Assembly: GCF_009910845.1 (NCBI RefSeq)
Contig: NZ_SIJB01000032.1
Location: 1-64,000, forward strand
From: Chengkuizengella marina
Lineage (GTDB): Bacteria > Bacillota > Bacilli > Paenibacillales > KCTC-33759
Reading direction: 5' to 3'
Length of the DNA stretch: 64,000 nucleotides
Shown: positions 25,630-34,880 of the stretch, in pieces
Numbering within the stretch: position 1 is the stretch's first letter
Layout of the letters: the number at the start of each line of letters is the position of its first letter
Position numbers and translations under genes: made by a program
Notes under the pieces: generated by a model
What the model was told of the DNA's origin: nothing
Seen by the model: the letters and a program-made list of their open reading frames with translations, nothing else
Databases searched by the model: none

Positions 25630-26871
25630 TTATACATTTGAAGAAGTATAGAAATTATCTTTTTCAAGTTTCTTCCCTTGTTTTTTTAAAACAAGATGAA
25701 CAAAACCAAACATTGCAGAGAAAATCAATAGAATTCCTGATAGAATATATATTAACTTAACACCTATTAGATCAGTTAAAATACCAACACCCATTATGGA
25801 AAAAATAAAAATTAATTGCACTAAAGAGGATTTTGCAGCAAGTACTTTTGTTAATGTTTTCTCGTCAGCACTATTTTGATACATTGTTTCCTGTGCTAAA
25901 TCTCTAATCTGAAAAGAAGGTCCCATAATAACAACTAATAAAAGTGCTACATAAGCATTTGTATTTAGACCATAAACTATAGTTAAGATACCAAATATAA
26001 ATGAACCCGTTAACATAAATGTTGTTAAATGCCCCTTCATAATATTTGATAGACGATAGACGAATAATCCCCCTATAAGCGTTCCGAAATAGTATCCGCC
26101 ATTAATATACCCCCACCAAGCTTCTCCTTTTCCTAGAACTTCCTGTACAAAAGTTAAAGTGACAGCTCCTATCCAAATCGTACCTACCCATGATTCCATG
26201 ATGTCCATTAAGACCAATACTCTTAACCCTTTATTTTTCAGTAAATATTTCCAACCATAAGTAAATGTTTTGAACAATTTTTTTTGTTCTTGTGTCTTTG
26301 TTATATGTTTTTCTACCCTAACTATAAATAAGCTGATCATCGATAATAAAGTGAGGAAAAAAGTAAACATTAAAGTTACTTCTTTTCCTAATAATGACAA
26401 CATTAGTCCACCTAATGTCCAACCTGCAAATAAAAACGTTTGATCCACCGTTGCAATAAAGCTATTTGCTTTCACTCTGGTCGATTCTGGAACAATGGAC
26501 CGGACGATAGAACTTTTTAAAGGAGAAAAAAAACCATTTAAGAAAGATATGCAAGCTAATAACAGAAAAAATAATATATAAATGCTAAAAGATAGTTTTT
26601 GAAAAAACAAACTATATAAACCTACTAATATAAAAATTTGAGCCAGCTGGGAAACCTTCAAAATCGTTGTTGATTTGTATTTATCAGATATTAAAGGTAA
26701 GTAGATGCTGCTAAACATATGAGCAGTTATACTAGTTAAAGTTACTGCTGCGGATAATGTTGTTGATCCTGTTTCATTATACAAATACATTACAACAGTC
26801 ATTGTGTACAATGCAAAAGCAAGGTTTGTTGCTGTTTGACTTACCACTAAGGCATAAAAAGATCGATTCAA
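25630..26871 (-). CDS. Major facilitator superfamily transporter
   Basis: 413 residues with twelve predicted helices in two halves. It resembles the macrolide-efflux/enterobactin-exporter-like MFS_3 group (N terminus YALVVSQTATNLAFALYTMT, cytoplasmic loop PLISDKYKSTTIL, GTLIGGLFVYRLSNIMKG). The probable role is drug or metabolite export; the substrate is unknown. Start ATG 26871 is the first in frame. It is oriented away from the protease gene at 27299, sharing a 427-bp upstream region that contains a palindrome at 26975. Confidence 0.85.
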   Translation of the reverse strand: MNRSFYALVVSQTATNLAFALYTMTVVMYLYNETGSTTLSAAVTLTSITAHMFSSIYLPLISDKYKSTTILKVSQLAQIFILVGLYSLFFQKLSFSIYILFFLLLACISFLNGFFSPLKSSIVRSIVPESTRVKANSFIATVDQTFLFAGWTLGGLMLSLLGKEVTLMFTFFLTLLSMISLFIVRVEKHITKTQEQKKLFKTFTYGWKYLLKNKGLRVLVLMDIMESWVGTIWIGAVTLTFVQEVLGKGEAWWGYINGGYYFGTLIGGLFVYRLSNIMKGHLTTFMLTGSFIFGILTIVYGLNTNAYVALLLVVIMGPSFQIRDLAQETMYQNSADEKTLTKVLAAKSSLVQLIFIFSIMGVGILTDLIGVKLIYILSGILLIFSAMFGFVHLVLKKQGKKLEKDNFYTSSNV

Positions 26872-26974
26872 TTTGTTTACCTACTTTCTAAATAAAAATG
26901 TATAATATGAGCTATGATTTTCATATTAATCCAATTCTTTTGTTTGCACATTAGACAATATCTTTAGATAGTCC

Positions 26975-26990
26975 TACAACTTTAGTTGTA
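26975..26990. promoter_or_regulatory. 16-bp palindrome in the MFS-protease divergent region
   Basis: TACAACT-TT-AGTTGTA is a perfect inverted repeat about 100 bases upstream of the MFS start. It is a plausible regulator site; no regulator is assigned. Apart from this and a tiny reading frame at 27155, nothing else is recognised in 26872-27298. Confidence 0.4.
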
Positions 26991-27154
26991 AGAAGTTAAA
27001 TATGAAACTTATGAAATAAGAAATGATAGAGAAAGTCATAAAATTCTCTCTATTGAATTTATTATAGTAATGAAATACTAAGTTAAAGCATTAATGCGTT
27101 ATAAGCTATTGATTCGTGAATATGTTAACATGGTAATACTAGGAGGTGGTGACA

Positions 27155-27190
27155 TTGTTAATGCTTACATTCTTCTTTCACCCAACATAA
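27155..27190 (+). CDS. Possible 11-codon microORF upstream of the metalloprotease
   Basis: The near-perfect ribosome site AGGAGGTGGTG (27141-27151) is followed by TTG 27155 (or ATG 27161) and a short frame encoding MLMLTFFFHPT before TAA. The ribosome site is stronger than those of most genes in this window, yet only 11 codons follow. The frame ends 108 bases before inhA. It could be a leader peptide, a small exported peptide or a gene remnant. Confidence 0.35.
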   Translation: MLMLTFFFHPT

Positions 27191-27298
27191 ATAAGAGAGA
27201 AGATTGAATAGAATGTAATCATAATTAGACAATTATGGTTAATTAATTATGCTTTTTTATTTATATTTACTAGATTACACTTAATTGGAGGTTTATAC

Positions 27299-29644
27299 AT
27301 GTTAAAAAAGAAGTTATTCCCTCTTTGTATGTCAATGGCATTAGGTTTTAGTATTTTTGCAGGATCTGTTTCTCCTGGAGTGATTGCAACAGACGTACAA
27401 GACTTACATTCTACTTCCGGCGCTTTTGATATGTCAATTGCGGATGATGAGAGATTAATAGAAATGTTAAAAGATAATGGAACCATCCCTGAGGGTGCAA
27501 GTTCAAGTGAAGCTCAAAAAGCTTTATCATCTTATTTAAGCAAACGCTCTCAAGCTGCTAAAGATCAAGCGGGTGAGTTAGATGAATTTGAGAAAAAGCG
27601 TAATGCTACTTTAAAGAATAAAGCTTCAAAAAACGGATTGTTAAATGGAAAAGGAAATAAATTAGGTCAGCAAGTCCATGTTGATCCAGTTGAACTTGAA
27701 ACTTGGGATGGAGAACAAAGAAAAGATAATGTTCTTATCCTACTTATAGATTTTCCAGACTTCCCACACAATAACATTCAACCAGAAGAAACAGATATGT
27801 ATTATGAGGATTATAGTGTAGAACATTTTACAAATATGGCTTTTGGTGACAACGGATACGTTGGACCAAATGGAGAAACTTTAATCTCCATGAAGCAATT
27901 GTATGAACAGCAATCTGGTGGGAGTTATACAATTGATGGTCAGGTTGCAGGCTGGTATACTGCAAAAAATAATGCAGCATTTTATGGTGGTAATAATGCA
28001 AATGGTAATGATTCAAATCCACGAGAGTTGATAAGAGAAGCATTATTAGCAGCAAGTGAAGATCCAACTATAGATTTAAAAGAGTATGATCAAGAAGACC
28101 GTTATGATTTAGATGGTGATGGAGATTTACGTGAGCCTGACGGTTTAGTCGATCATCTTATGATCGTACATGCTAGTGTAGGTGAAGAAGCAGGTGGAGG
28201 TAGTTTAGGAGAAGATGCGATTTGGTCACACCGTTGGAACTTAGGTGGTGTATTTACAATGCCTGATACAGATGCAGATGCACCATACTGGGGTGGACTA
28301 ATGGCAGCTTATGATTATACGATCCAACCAGAAACAGGAGCTACAGGTGTATTTGCTCATGAATATGCGCATGATTTAGGATTGCCAGACGAATATGATA
28401 TTCAATACACTGGTCAAGGTGAGCCTGTTTCCTATTGGTCTATCATGTCAAGCGGAAGCTGGGCAGGTTTAGTTCCAGGAACAGAACCAACTGGATTTAG
28501 TCCTTGGGCTAAAGAGTTCTTACAAGCTACAATGGGTGGTAATTGGTTAACAGGGACAACATTTCATATCGATGATATTGACGAAAATGGAGTTGAAGTG
28601 TTACTAGATCAAGCAAGCTCAAAAGGGACAAATGACGATGCTGTGCGTATTGACTTACCTAATAAAAAAGTAACATTTAATGAACCATTCAGTGGGGAGT
28701 TTGAGTTTTTCAGTGGAAAAGGTGATGAATTAAACAATTCAATGACTACATCATTAGACTTAACATCAGCTTCAAGTGCATCACTAAACTTTAAAACATG
28801 GTATCAAATTGAATTAGACTGGGATTATGCTTCTATTCAAGTAAGAGAAGAAGGTACAAATGAATGGGTTTCTGTTCCAGGTAATTTAACAACAGAATAT
28901 GATCCTAATGAACAAAATCCTGGTTTTGGAATTACGGGTCATTCAGATGGTTGGGTTGATGGAGTTTTTGATTTATCTGAGTTTGCAGGGAAATCAATTG
29001 ACTTGCGTTTCAACTATTGGACAGACGTTGCTTACATTGATCCTGGATTCTATGTAGACGATATATCTATTGAAGTTGATGGAGAAGTTGTATTGTTTGA
29101 TGATGCAGAAGGAGATACTTCTTTTGAACTAGATGGATTTGACGTAAATGATGGAACGAATGAGTATAAACATTATTATCTACTTGAATGGAGAAACTAT
29201 GATGGAGTAGATGAAGGTTTATCTCACATTCGTCGTGGTGATAGTGTAATGAAATTTGAGCCAGGTTTATTAATTTGGTATGCAGATGAATCATTTGATG
29301 CGAATCTAGTTGGTAATCACCCAGGTGACGGTTTCTTAGGTGTAGTAGACGCTGATCAGCATGTAGTTAATTTTAGTGATAATACACCTGCTATCACAAG
29401 ATACCAAGTTCATGATGCTACATTTGGTCTTCAAAAAGATGAAAAAATGTTCTTAGAATTATCTGATGGTACAATTAAGGATAATCAAACTAAGGTTCAT
29501 CCAATGTTTGATGATAGTGAATCATACATCAGTTCTCAAATTCCAGACGCAGGACGTAATGTTCCTGAGCATGGTTTGAAGATCCGTGTAATTGGTGAAA
29601 GTGATGATTTAAGTGCTGCAAAAATTATCATTTTTCGTGACTAA
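27299..29644 (+). CDS. inhA: Immune inhibitor A-type secreted metalloprotease (peptidase M6)
   Basis: 781 residues with a signal peptide (about 1-30, ending near the ATDVQD region). The zinc site HEYAHDLGLPDEYD has H354, E355 and H358, the M6 signature. The propeptide contains coil-rich sequence to about residue 130. Later domains include a MAM-like beta-sandwich (SLNFKTWYQIELDWDYASIQ and WVDGVFDLSEFAGKSIDLRF) and the M6 C-terminal region. InhA enzymes are secreted, calcium-dependent and degrade host or environmental proteins. The ribosome site GGAGG precedes ATG 27299. A strong terminator follows. Confidence 0.93.
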   Translation: MLKKKLFPLCMSMALGFSIFAGSVSPGVIATDVQDLHSTSGAFDMSIADDERLIEMLKDNGTIPEGASSSEAQKALSSYLSKRSQAAKDQAGELDEFEKKRNATLKNKASKNGLLNGKGNKLGQQVHVDPVELETWDGEQRKDNVLILLIDFPDFPHNNIQPEETDMYYEDYSVEHFTNMAFGDNGYVGPNGETLISMKQLYEQQSGGSYTIDGQVAGWYTAKNNAAFYGGNNANGNDSNPRELIREALLAASEDPTIDLKEYDQEDRYDLDGDGDLREPDGLVDHLMIVHASVGEEAGGGSLGEDAIWSHRWNLGGVFTMPDTDADAPYWGGLMAAYDYTIQPETGATGVFAHEYAHDLGLPDEYDIQYTGQGEPVSYWSIMSSGSWAGLVPGTEPTGFSPWAKEFLQATMGGNWLTGTTFHIDDIDENGVEVLLDQASSKGTNDDAVRIDLPNKKVTFNEPFSGEFEFFSGKGDELNNSMTTSLDLTSASSASLNFKTWYQIELDWDYASIQVREEGTNEWVSVPGNLTTEYDPNEQNPGFGITGHSDGWVDGVFDLSEFAGKSIDLRFNYWTDVAYIDPGFYVDDISIEVDGEVVLFDDAEGDTSFELDGFDVNDGTNEYKHYYLLEWRNYDGVDEGLSHIRRGDSVMKFEPGLLIWYADESFDANLVGNHPGDGFLGVVDADQHVVNFSDNTPAITRYQVHDATFGLQKDEKMFLELSDGTIKDNQTKVHPMFDDSESYISSQIPDAGRNVPEHGLKIRVIGESDDLSAAKIIIFRD

Positions 29645-29685
29645 TTAAGATTTGCAATGAATGAACTATTAGAATGAACCAACCT

Positions 29686-29721
29686 AACCTCCTGGGGTAA
29701 TTACCTCAGGAGGTTTTTTTT
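29686..29721 (+). terminator. Terminator after inhA
   Basis: Stem AACCTCCTG / CAGGAGGTT (29686-29694 and 29707-29715), extended inside by GGTAATTACC, then eight T. Confidence 0.9.
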
Positions 29722-29767
29722 ACACTTAAGGATTTATAATTAGTGAGATTTAATTTTTCTTTATGAC

Positions 29768-29818
29768 TTGCAAAATCAAATTAAACATGTTACTATAAAG
29801 TCACTTAATAAATGTGAC
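29768..29818 (+). promoter_or_regulatory. Promoter and overlapping operator of the ArsR-SRPBCC gene
   Basis: TTGCAA (29768-29773) and TACTAT (29791-29796) are 17 bases apart. Just past the -10 box lies an inverted repeat GTCAC (29800-29804) and GTGAC (29814-29818) at the expected transcription start. This fits ArsR-type autorepression. Confidence 0.6.
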
Positions 29819-29856
29819 CTAAAAGTAACCTAATATAAGGAGGATGTGTAGTAGTT

Positions 29857-30648
29857 ATGGACGATCAAGATTTAACTCTTATGTTCAAAGCACTTGGTCA
29901 TCCTATTCGTAGGGATATTCTTGATTTGCTGAAAGGTAAACCAAAAACAACAAGTGAATTAACAGGGTATTTTAAAAATGTAAGCAGATATGCGGTAATG
30001 AAACATTTAAATATATTGGAGCAAGCAAACCTTCTGCTAATTAGAAGAGAAGGTAGAACACGAGTTAATTATATTAATATTGTTCCATTACAGCAGATGT
30101 TGAATCGATGGTCAACACGTTACCAATCCAATTTTGCAAGTGCAATTGTCTCTTTAAAAACAAAAATTGAAGGGAGTAATAATGATATGAGTTTGGTACA
30201 TGATAGTTTTCAAATTGAACAAGAAATCATAATTAATGCTAACCGTGAAAAAGTGTACAATGCAATGACAAAGGGAATAAATGACTGGTGGACATATCGA
30301 CTATGTGGAGATGGATCCATACTAACATTAGAACCAAAGGTCGGTGGTAAATTTCTAGAAGCAAATAAGAATGGGAAAGCTGCCCTTTGGGGTACTGTCA
30401 TTAAGATAAATCCACCTGAAGAAATTCGCTTAAGTGGGTTATTAGGAATGGAAGGTGCAGTGAACAGCTCTTATTCTTTTAAATTAGAAGAGAAAGGTTC
30501 ATCAACGGTATTAAAACTTTCTCATCATGCTGTTGGATTATTAAACCCTGATTGGCAACATTCTCATAATGAAGGTTGGAAAGAACTTCTTGGTGATTTT
30601 CTTAAAAACTATGTTGAGAAAAATGAACTTCCTAAATCAAATAAATAA
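29857..30648 (+). CDS. ArsR-type regulator fused to an SRPBCC (AHSA1) ligand domain
   Basis: 263 residues in two domains. Residues 1-95 form a winged helix of the ArsR family (MFKALGHPIRRDILDLLKGK, TTSELTGYFKNVSRYAVMKHL). Residues about 120-255 form an AHSA1/SRPBCC domain, which has a hydrophobic ligand cavity (EIIINANREKVYNAMTKGIN, WWTYRLCGDGSIL, VGGKFLEANKNGKAALWGTV). The simplest reading is a one-component sensor in which the SRPBCC part binds a small hydrophobic molecule. The operator at 29800 suggests autoregulation. No metal-binding cysteines of classical ArsR are seen. It is monocistronic. Confidence 0.88.
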   Translation: MDDQDLTLMFKALGHPIRRDILDLLKGKPKTTSELTGYFKNVSRYAVMKHLNILEQANLLLIRREGRTRVNYINIVPLQQMLNRWSTRYQSNFASAIVSLKTKIEGSNNDMSLVHDSFQIEQEIIINANREKVYNAMTKGINDWWTYRLCGDGSILTLEPKVGGKFLEANKNGKAALWGTVIKINPPEEIRLSGLLGMEGAVNSSYSFKLEEKGSSTVLKLSHHAVGLLNPDWQHSHNEGWKELLGDFLKNYVEKNELPKSNK

Positions 30649-30709
30649 TATATATTTCAAGTTATAGTGTTTTAAAATACATTCATGTTTGAATACTACC
30701 TTCAAGTAA

Positions 30710-30750
30710 AAAAGTCACATTTAATTACGTTGTAATTATGTGACTTTTAT
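30710..30750 (+). terminator. Terminator after the ArsR-SRPBCC gene
   Basis: Arms AAAAGTCACAT (30710-30720) and ATGTGACTTTTAT (from 30738) with an inner AATTAC-GTAATT extension, ending in a T-rich tail. Confidence 0.8.
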
Positions 30751-31178
30751 ATATAAGAAAAATAATAATATGAATTTTTATAAATATTCTTTTTTTTTAA
30801 AATGAACGAGATATGGTAGAAAAATAAAAAGAGATGACAAATGAAGCATCACCTTCATTGTGTCACCTAGCATAAAAGGAAAAAAATGATTAGATTTATT
30901 TTAACATGATTGATGGACGAAATCTACATGTTTATACTAATAATATTATTTTTATTCATTTATAATATCTTTATCTTTACCAATAAATCATTTTTGAAAG
31001 GATGTTTCAAAATATCTCTATTAAAAGAAAATTTTAAAATAAAAGGATATCGGTGCTTTATTATTGATGTATGTTTTTGTTATCACACAAAAAAAAGAAA
31101 TTTATCACAATTATTCGAATATTATTGGTATACTAATGATATAAAAAGGAACAACAAAGAGCTTCATCATTAAACATC
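30751..31178. other. AT-rich intergenic stretch, no supported gene
   Basis: Only an 87-codon frame (30910-31173) is open here. It starts with TTG, has no ribosome site, and its product is dominated by I, F, Y and K as expected of AT-rich noncoding DNA. The promoter of the riboflavin operon begins where it ends. Nothing else was recognised. Confidence 0.4.
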
Positions 31179-31207
31179 TTGCATTAATTTTAATTAAGTG
31201 ATAGTAT
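31179..31207 (+). promoter_or_regulatory. Promoter of the riboflavin operon
   Basis: TTGCAT (31179-31184) and TAGTAT (31202-31207) with a 17-base spacer, about 38 bases before the FMN aptamer. Confidence 0.65.
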
Positions 31208-31245
31208 TTTTAAAGTAAGTGAGTTTTTTAAACTGAATAATATTT

Positions 31246-31402
31246 CCTTCGGGGTCGGGTGAAATTCCCAACCGGCGGTGATACTTTTTACAGGAATAAA
31301 AAGTTCAGTCCGTGACCCGTGTTATATTTGAATTATTTCATATAACCGGTGGATCTGGTGCAACTCCAGAGCCGACAGTAAAGTCTGGATGGGAGAAGGA
31401 AG
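31246..31402 (+). ncRNA. FMN riboswitch (RFN element)
   Basis: The conserved RFN blocks occur in order: CCTTCGGGGTCGGGTGAAAT, CCCAACCGGCGGTGAT, AGTCCGTGACCCG, CCGGTGGATCTGGTGCAACT, CCAGAGCCGACAGT and the closing GGATGGGAGAAGGAAG. FMN binding to this aptamer ends transcription or translation of riboflavin genes. A terminator hairpin lies about 210 bases further on (31611-31645), before ribE, which suggests transcriptional control. Confidence 0.97.
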
Positions 31403-31610
31403 GCGTAAAAGGCTTTTAGGTTAATTTATTAACTCATAGTTTGAGCTCTAATGAATTACCTAAATACGTTGTGAAAATTGGAATTTGAGGATTTGGGATA
31501 CTTTCTGTTGTGTCTCCATGTACTTTTTTTCACAAAGTTGATGAGTTTATTTGTGTTTCCTAATTACACATATAAATTTATTAAAGTCATTATAGCTTTC
31601 ATATACCATT

Positions 31611-31645
31611 AAGCCCCTTGTATAAAAGGGGCTTTTCGTTTTTTA
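31611..31645 (+). terminator. Riboswitch-controlled terminator before ribE
   Basis: Perfect nine-bp stem AAGCCCCTT / AAGGGGCTT (31611-31619 and 31626-31634) with a six-base loop and a T-rich tail. It lies 60 bases before the ribE start, where FMN-dependent termination is expected. Confidence 0.85.
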
Positions 31646-31705
31646 TAGGCGTTTTGTTTGAATCAACTGCTTGATTTTTCTTTATTATGGAGGTGACTGA
31701 ACATT

Positions 31706-32365
31706 ATGTTTACTGGAATTATAGAGGAGATTGGAACAATTAAAAATATCTCTAAACAATCACAAAGTATGATTATTTCTATTAATAGCAAAAAGATGCT
31801 TGAAGATATTCACCTTGGGGATAGTATTGCTATTAATGGAGTTTGTTTGACTGTCACTCAATATGATCAATCCTCATTTACGATGGATGTAATGCCAGAA
31901 ACATTTAGAAAAACAAATTTATCACAATTATCCGCTGGTTCTAGAGTGAATCTAGAAAGGGCAATGGCAGCAAATAGTCGATTTGGAGGTCACATTGTTC
32001 AAGGTCATGTAGACAGTATCGGTGTAATAAAAAACAGGGAAAGTGAAGAGAATTCTGTTATGTTTACAATAGAACCAAATCAACAGGATATTTTTAAGTA
32101 CATTATTCCACAAGGTTCCATTACATTGGACGGTATTAGTCTCACATTAGTGAATGTTACCAATTCAACTTTTAGTGTATCGATTATTCCTCACACATTA
32201 GAACAGACAATTTTACAGCAGAAATTCACAGGGGATACGTTGAATATTGAAGCTGATATTTTAGGAAAATACATTCATCATTTGTTAAATGGAAATAAAC
32301 AACAAAACAGTGAAAGAAGCAATAATATTTCCAAACAGATGCTGATGGAAAATGGATTTATCTAA
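31706..32365 (+). CDS. ribE: Riboflavin synthase, alpha chain
   Basis: 219 residues made of two homologous lumazine-binding domains. The N terminus [10 protein letters not shown], the motif [14 protein letters not shown] and its second-copy counterpart [15 protein letters not shown] are typical. It dismutates two 6,7-dimethyl-8-ribityllumazine molecules to riboflavin. It is the first gene after the FMN riboswitch; in most Bacillales ribD stands at this position. The ribosome site GGAGGTGA precedes ATG 31706. Confidence 0.96.
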   Translation: MFTGIIEEIGTIKNISKQSQSMIISINSKKMLEDIHLGDSIAINGVCLTVTQYDQSSFTMDVMPETFRKTNLSQLSAGSRVNLERAMAANSRFGGHIVQGHVDSIGVIKNRESEENSVMFTIEPNQQDIFKYIIPQGSITLDGISLTLVNVTNSTFSVSIIPHTLEQTILQQKFTGDTLNIEADILGKYIHHLLNGNKQQNSERSNNISKQMLMENGFI

Positions 32366-32382
32366 GAATAGGGGGATGTAAA

Positions 32383-33591
32383 ATGGGAGATCAAATTAAG
32401 TTAGATAAAATTGAAGAAGCCATATATGATTTAATGTTAGGTAAAGTTGTCATTGTAGTTGATGATGAAGATCGTGAGAATGAAGGAGATTTTATTGCAT
32501 TAGCTGATAAAGCAACTCCAGAAGTCATTAATTTTATGATTAAGGAAGGAAGAGGTCTAGTATGTGTACCTGTTACACAAGAAAGAGCTCAGAAATTAGA
32601 TTTACAACCTATGGTGGAACAAAATACGGATTTTCATGGAACTGCTTTTACTGTCTCTGTTGATCATACTGATACCACCACTGGAATTTCTGCACATGAA
32701 AGGTCAAGAACGATTAAAGCGATAATTGATCCTAAGGCTAAACCACAAGATTTTCGCAGACCAGGCCATATCTTTCCATTGGTTGCTAAAAAGGGAGGAG
32801 TACTAAGAAGAGCAGGTCATACTGAAGCTTCCATTGATTTGGCTCGCTTATGCGGAGCATCACCAGCTGCTGTCATTTGTGAAGTGATTAAAGAAGACGG
32901 AACTATGGCAAGATTACCAGATTTAAGAAAAATGGCTGAAAAATTTGACTTGAAGTTAATTACAATCAAAGATCTTATTCGATACAGGAACGAAAAGGAA
33001 CAGCTTGTTAATCGTGAAGTAGAAGTGAAAATGCCAACTGATTTTGGTATGTTTAAAGCCGTAGCTTATTCAAATCTTGTAGATCAAAAAGAACATGTAG
33101 CATTGGTTAAGGGAAATATTGATAGTGATCAGCCTGTAATGGTGCGTGTGCATTCTGAATGTTTGACTGGTGATGTATTTCATTCACATCGTTGTGATTG
33201 CGGATCACAACTTGCCGCTGCATTAAAGCAAATCCATGAAGAAGGCTCAGGTATTCTTTTGTATATGAGACAAGAAGGTCGTGGCATTGGATTAATAAAC
33301 AAATTAAAAGCGTACGAATTACAAGAGCAAGGTTTAGATACAGTGGATGCTAATTTGAAATTGGGTTTTGCTCCTGATTTAAGAGATTATGGAATTGGGG
33401 CTCAGATTTTAAAGGATCTGGGTGTTCGAAAAATTCGCTTATTAACAAATAATCCAAGAAAAATCACTGGGTTAGAAGGATATGGGATGGAAGTTGTCGA
33501 ACGTATTCCTTTACAAGTAGAAGAAAATAAGGAAAATACTAATTACCTGCATACGAAGCAAAGTAAATTAGGCCATTTATTAAAATTCTAA
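32383..33591 (+). CDS. ribBA: Bifunctional DHBP synthase / GTP cyclohydrolase II
   Basis: 402 residues. Residues 1-200 are 3,4-dihydroxy-2-butanone-4-phosphate synthase ([64 protein letters not shown]). Residues about 205-402 are GTP cyclohydrolase II, with the zinc ligands in [10 protein letters not shown] and the catalytic RQEGRGIGL. It supplies both entry substrates of riboflavin synthesis. It sits 17 bp after ribE in the FMN-regulated operon. Confidence 0.97.
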   Translation: MGDQIKLDKIEEAIYDLMLGKVVIVVDDEDRENEGDFIALADKATPEVINFMIKEGRGLVCVPVTQERAQKLDLQPMVEQNTDFHGTAFTVSVDHTDTTTGISAHERSRTIKAIIDPKAKPQDFRRPGHIFPLVAKKGGVLRRAGHTEASIDLARLCGASPAAVICEVIKEDGTMARLPDLRKMAEKFDLKLITIKDLIRYRNEKEQLVNREVEVKMPTDFGMFKAVAYSNLVDQKEHVALVKGNIDSDQPVMVRVHSECLTGDVFHSHRCDCGSQLAAALKQIHEEGSGILLYMRQEGRGIGLINKLKAYELQEQGLDTVDANLKLGFAPDLRDYGIGAQILKDLGVRKIRLLTNNPRKITGLEGYGMEVVERIPLQVEENKENTNYLHTKQSKLGHLLKF

Positions 33592-33627
33592 ATTATTAAC
33601 ATATTAAAAACTATAGGAGATGGGACT

Positions 33628-34098
33628 ATGACACATATATATGAAGGACATTTGGTATCAGAAGGCTTAAAATACGGAATAGTAGTTGGGCGTTTCAATG
33701 AATTCATTACATCTAAATTATTATCTGGTGCTCTAGACGCTCTTAAAAGGCATGGGGTAAAAGACGAAGAAATTGAAGTTGCATGGGTTCCAGGTGCATT
33801 TGAAATTCCTCTTATTGCACAGAAGATGGCACAAACGAACAAATACGACGCAGTTATAACGTTAGGGACAGTTATTCGTGGATCGACTCCACATTTTGAT
33901 TATGTTTGCAGCGAAGTATCAAAAGGGGTTTCTGCGATTAATTTAAAAACAGGTGTGCCTACGATTTTTGGAGTACTAACAACTGATTCAATTGAGCAAG
34001 CGGTTGAGAGAGCAGGAACAAAAGCAGGAAATAAAGGTTGGGAAGCTGCTGCAACAGCGATAGAAATGGCTAACTTGAGTAAACAAATTGAAGGGTAA
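33628..34098 (+). CDS. ribH: 6,7-dimethyl-8-ribityllumazine synthase
   Basis: 156 residues, normal length. Motifs include [49 protein letters not shown] and [14 protein letters not shown]. It condenses the RibBA product with the pyrimidine intermediate to give the substrate of RibE, usually forming a 60-subunit capsid around it. It is the last gene of the rib cluster. The next gene, scpA, starts only eight bases after its stop, so read-through is likely. Confidence 0.97.
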   Translation: MTHIYEGHLVSEGLKYGIVVGRFNEFITSKLLSGALDALKRHGVKDEEIEVAWVPGAFEIPLIAQKMAQTNKYDAVITLGTVIRGSTPHFDYVCSEVSKGVSAINLKTGVPTIFGVLTTDSIEQAVERAGTKAGNKGWEAAATAIEMANLSKQIEG

Positions 34099-34106
34099 GA
34101 TAAAAC

Positions 34107-34880
34107 TTGTCTGTACAATATAAATTAGAAAAATTTGAGGGTCCACTTGATTTATTACTTCATTTAATCGATAAATCTGAAATTGATATATATGATATTC
34201 CAGTGAAGCAAATAACTGAACAATATATGGAATATTTAAAACAGATGAAGAAATTTGAATTTGAAATTACTAGTGAATTTCTTGTGATGGCAGCAACACT
34301 TTTATCAATAAAAAGTAAAATGTTGCTTCCAAAACCTCCACCAACAGATTTGGATTTAGAAGATCATGTTGAAGATCCACGTGAAGAATTAGTAAGAAAA
34401 TTAATTGAATATAGAAAGTATAAAACGATTGCTGATCATCTAAGAGATCAAGAATTGGAACGAAGTTTGATATTTTCAAAAGAACCTGATGATCTTAGCC
34501 ATCTTATTTCAGATAAAATGGAAAGTCCTGTTGAAGGTTTACATCTTGCTGACCTGATCATCGCATTTAGCAAAGTAATTAAAAAAGTGGAAAAAAGAAA
34601 ATCAGTTGCAACTATTCGAAGAGATGAAATTTCTGTTAAAGATCGGATTCTTGAAATGATGGGTTATTTTAAACAAAGTGAGAGTAAAATTCTTTTTTCC
34701 ACTTTGTTTAAGAATGAATCGAGCAGAGAATTTATCATTGTTACATTTTTAGGTTTGTTAGAATTAATGAAAATGAAAAAAATAATTAGTTATCAGAATC
34801 ATTCATTTGATGACATAGTAATTGAATACGTAGATAAGGAGGAAGTACATGAACTCAACACAGATGAAATCGATTATTGA
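34107..34880 (+). CDS. scpA: Segregation and condensation protein A (kleisin)
   Basis: 257 residues from TTG 34107 (VQYKLEKFEGPLDLLLHLID after the start), the invariant ScpA N terminus. It bridges SMC heads with ScpB in the condensin complex for chromosome compaction. The C-terminal winged-helix region (FSTLFKNESSREFIIVTFLG) is present. The TTG start is eight bases after ribH. The 3' end overlaps scpB by 32 bases. Confidence 0.95.
   Translation: MSVQYKLEKFEGPLDLLLHLIDKSEIDIYDIPVKQITEQYMEYLKQMKKFEFEITSEFLVMAATLLSIKSKMLLPKPPPTDLDLEDHVEDPREELVRKLIEYRKYKTIADHLRDQELERSLIFSKEPDDLSHLISDKMESPVEGLHLADLIIAFSKVIKKVEKRKSVATIRRDEISVKDRILEMMGYFKQSESKILFSTLFKNESSREFIIVTFLGLLELMKMKKIISYQNHSFDDIVIEYVDKEEVHELNTDEIDY

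Noticed and set aside
24968-26871. adaA and the MFS gene as an alkylation-response operon
   Set aside because: About 100 bp separate them, no adaB or glycosylase is present and MFS function is unrelated; same strand alone is not enough.
30910-31173. 87-codon open frame upstream of the FMN riboswitch
   Set aside because: TTG start, no ribosome site, composition typical of translated AT-rich noncoding DNA; the rib promoter begins at its end.
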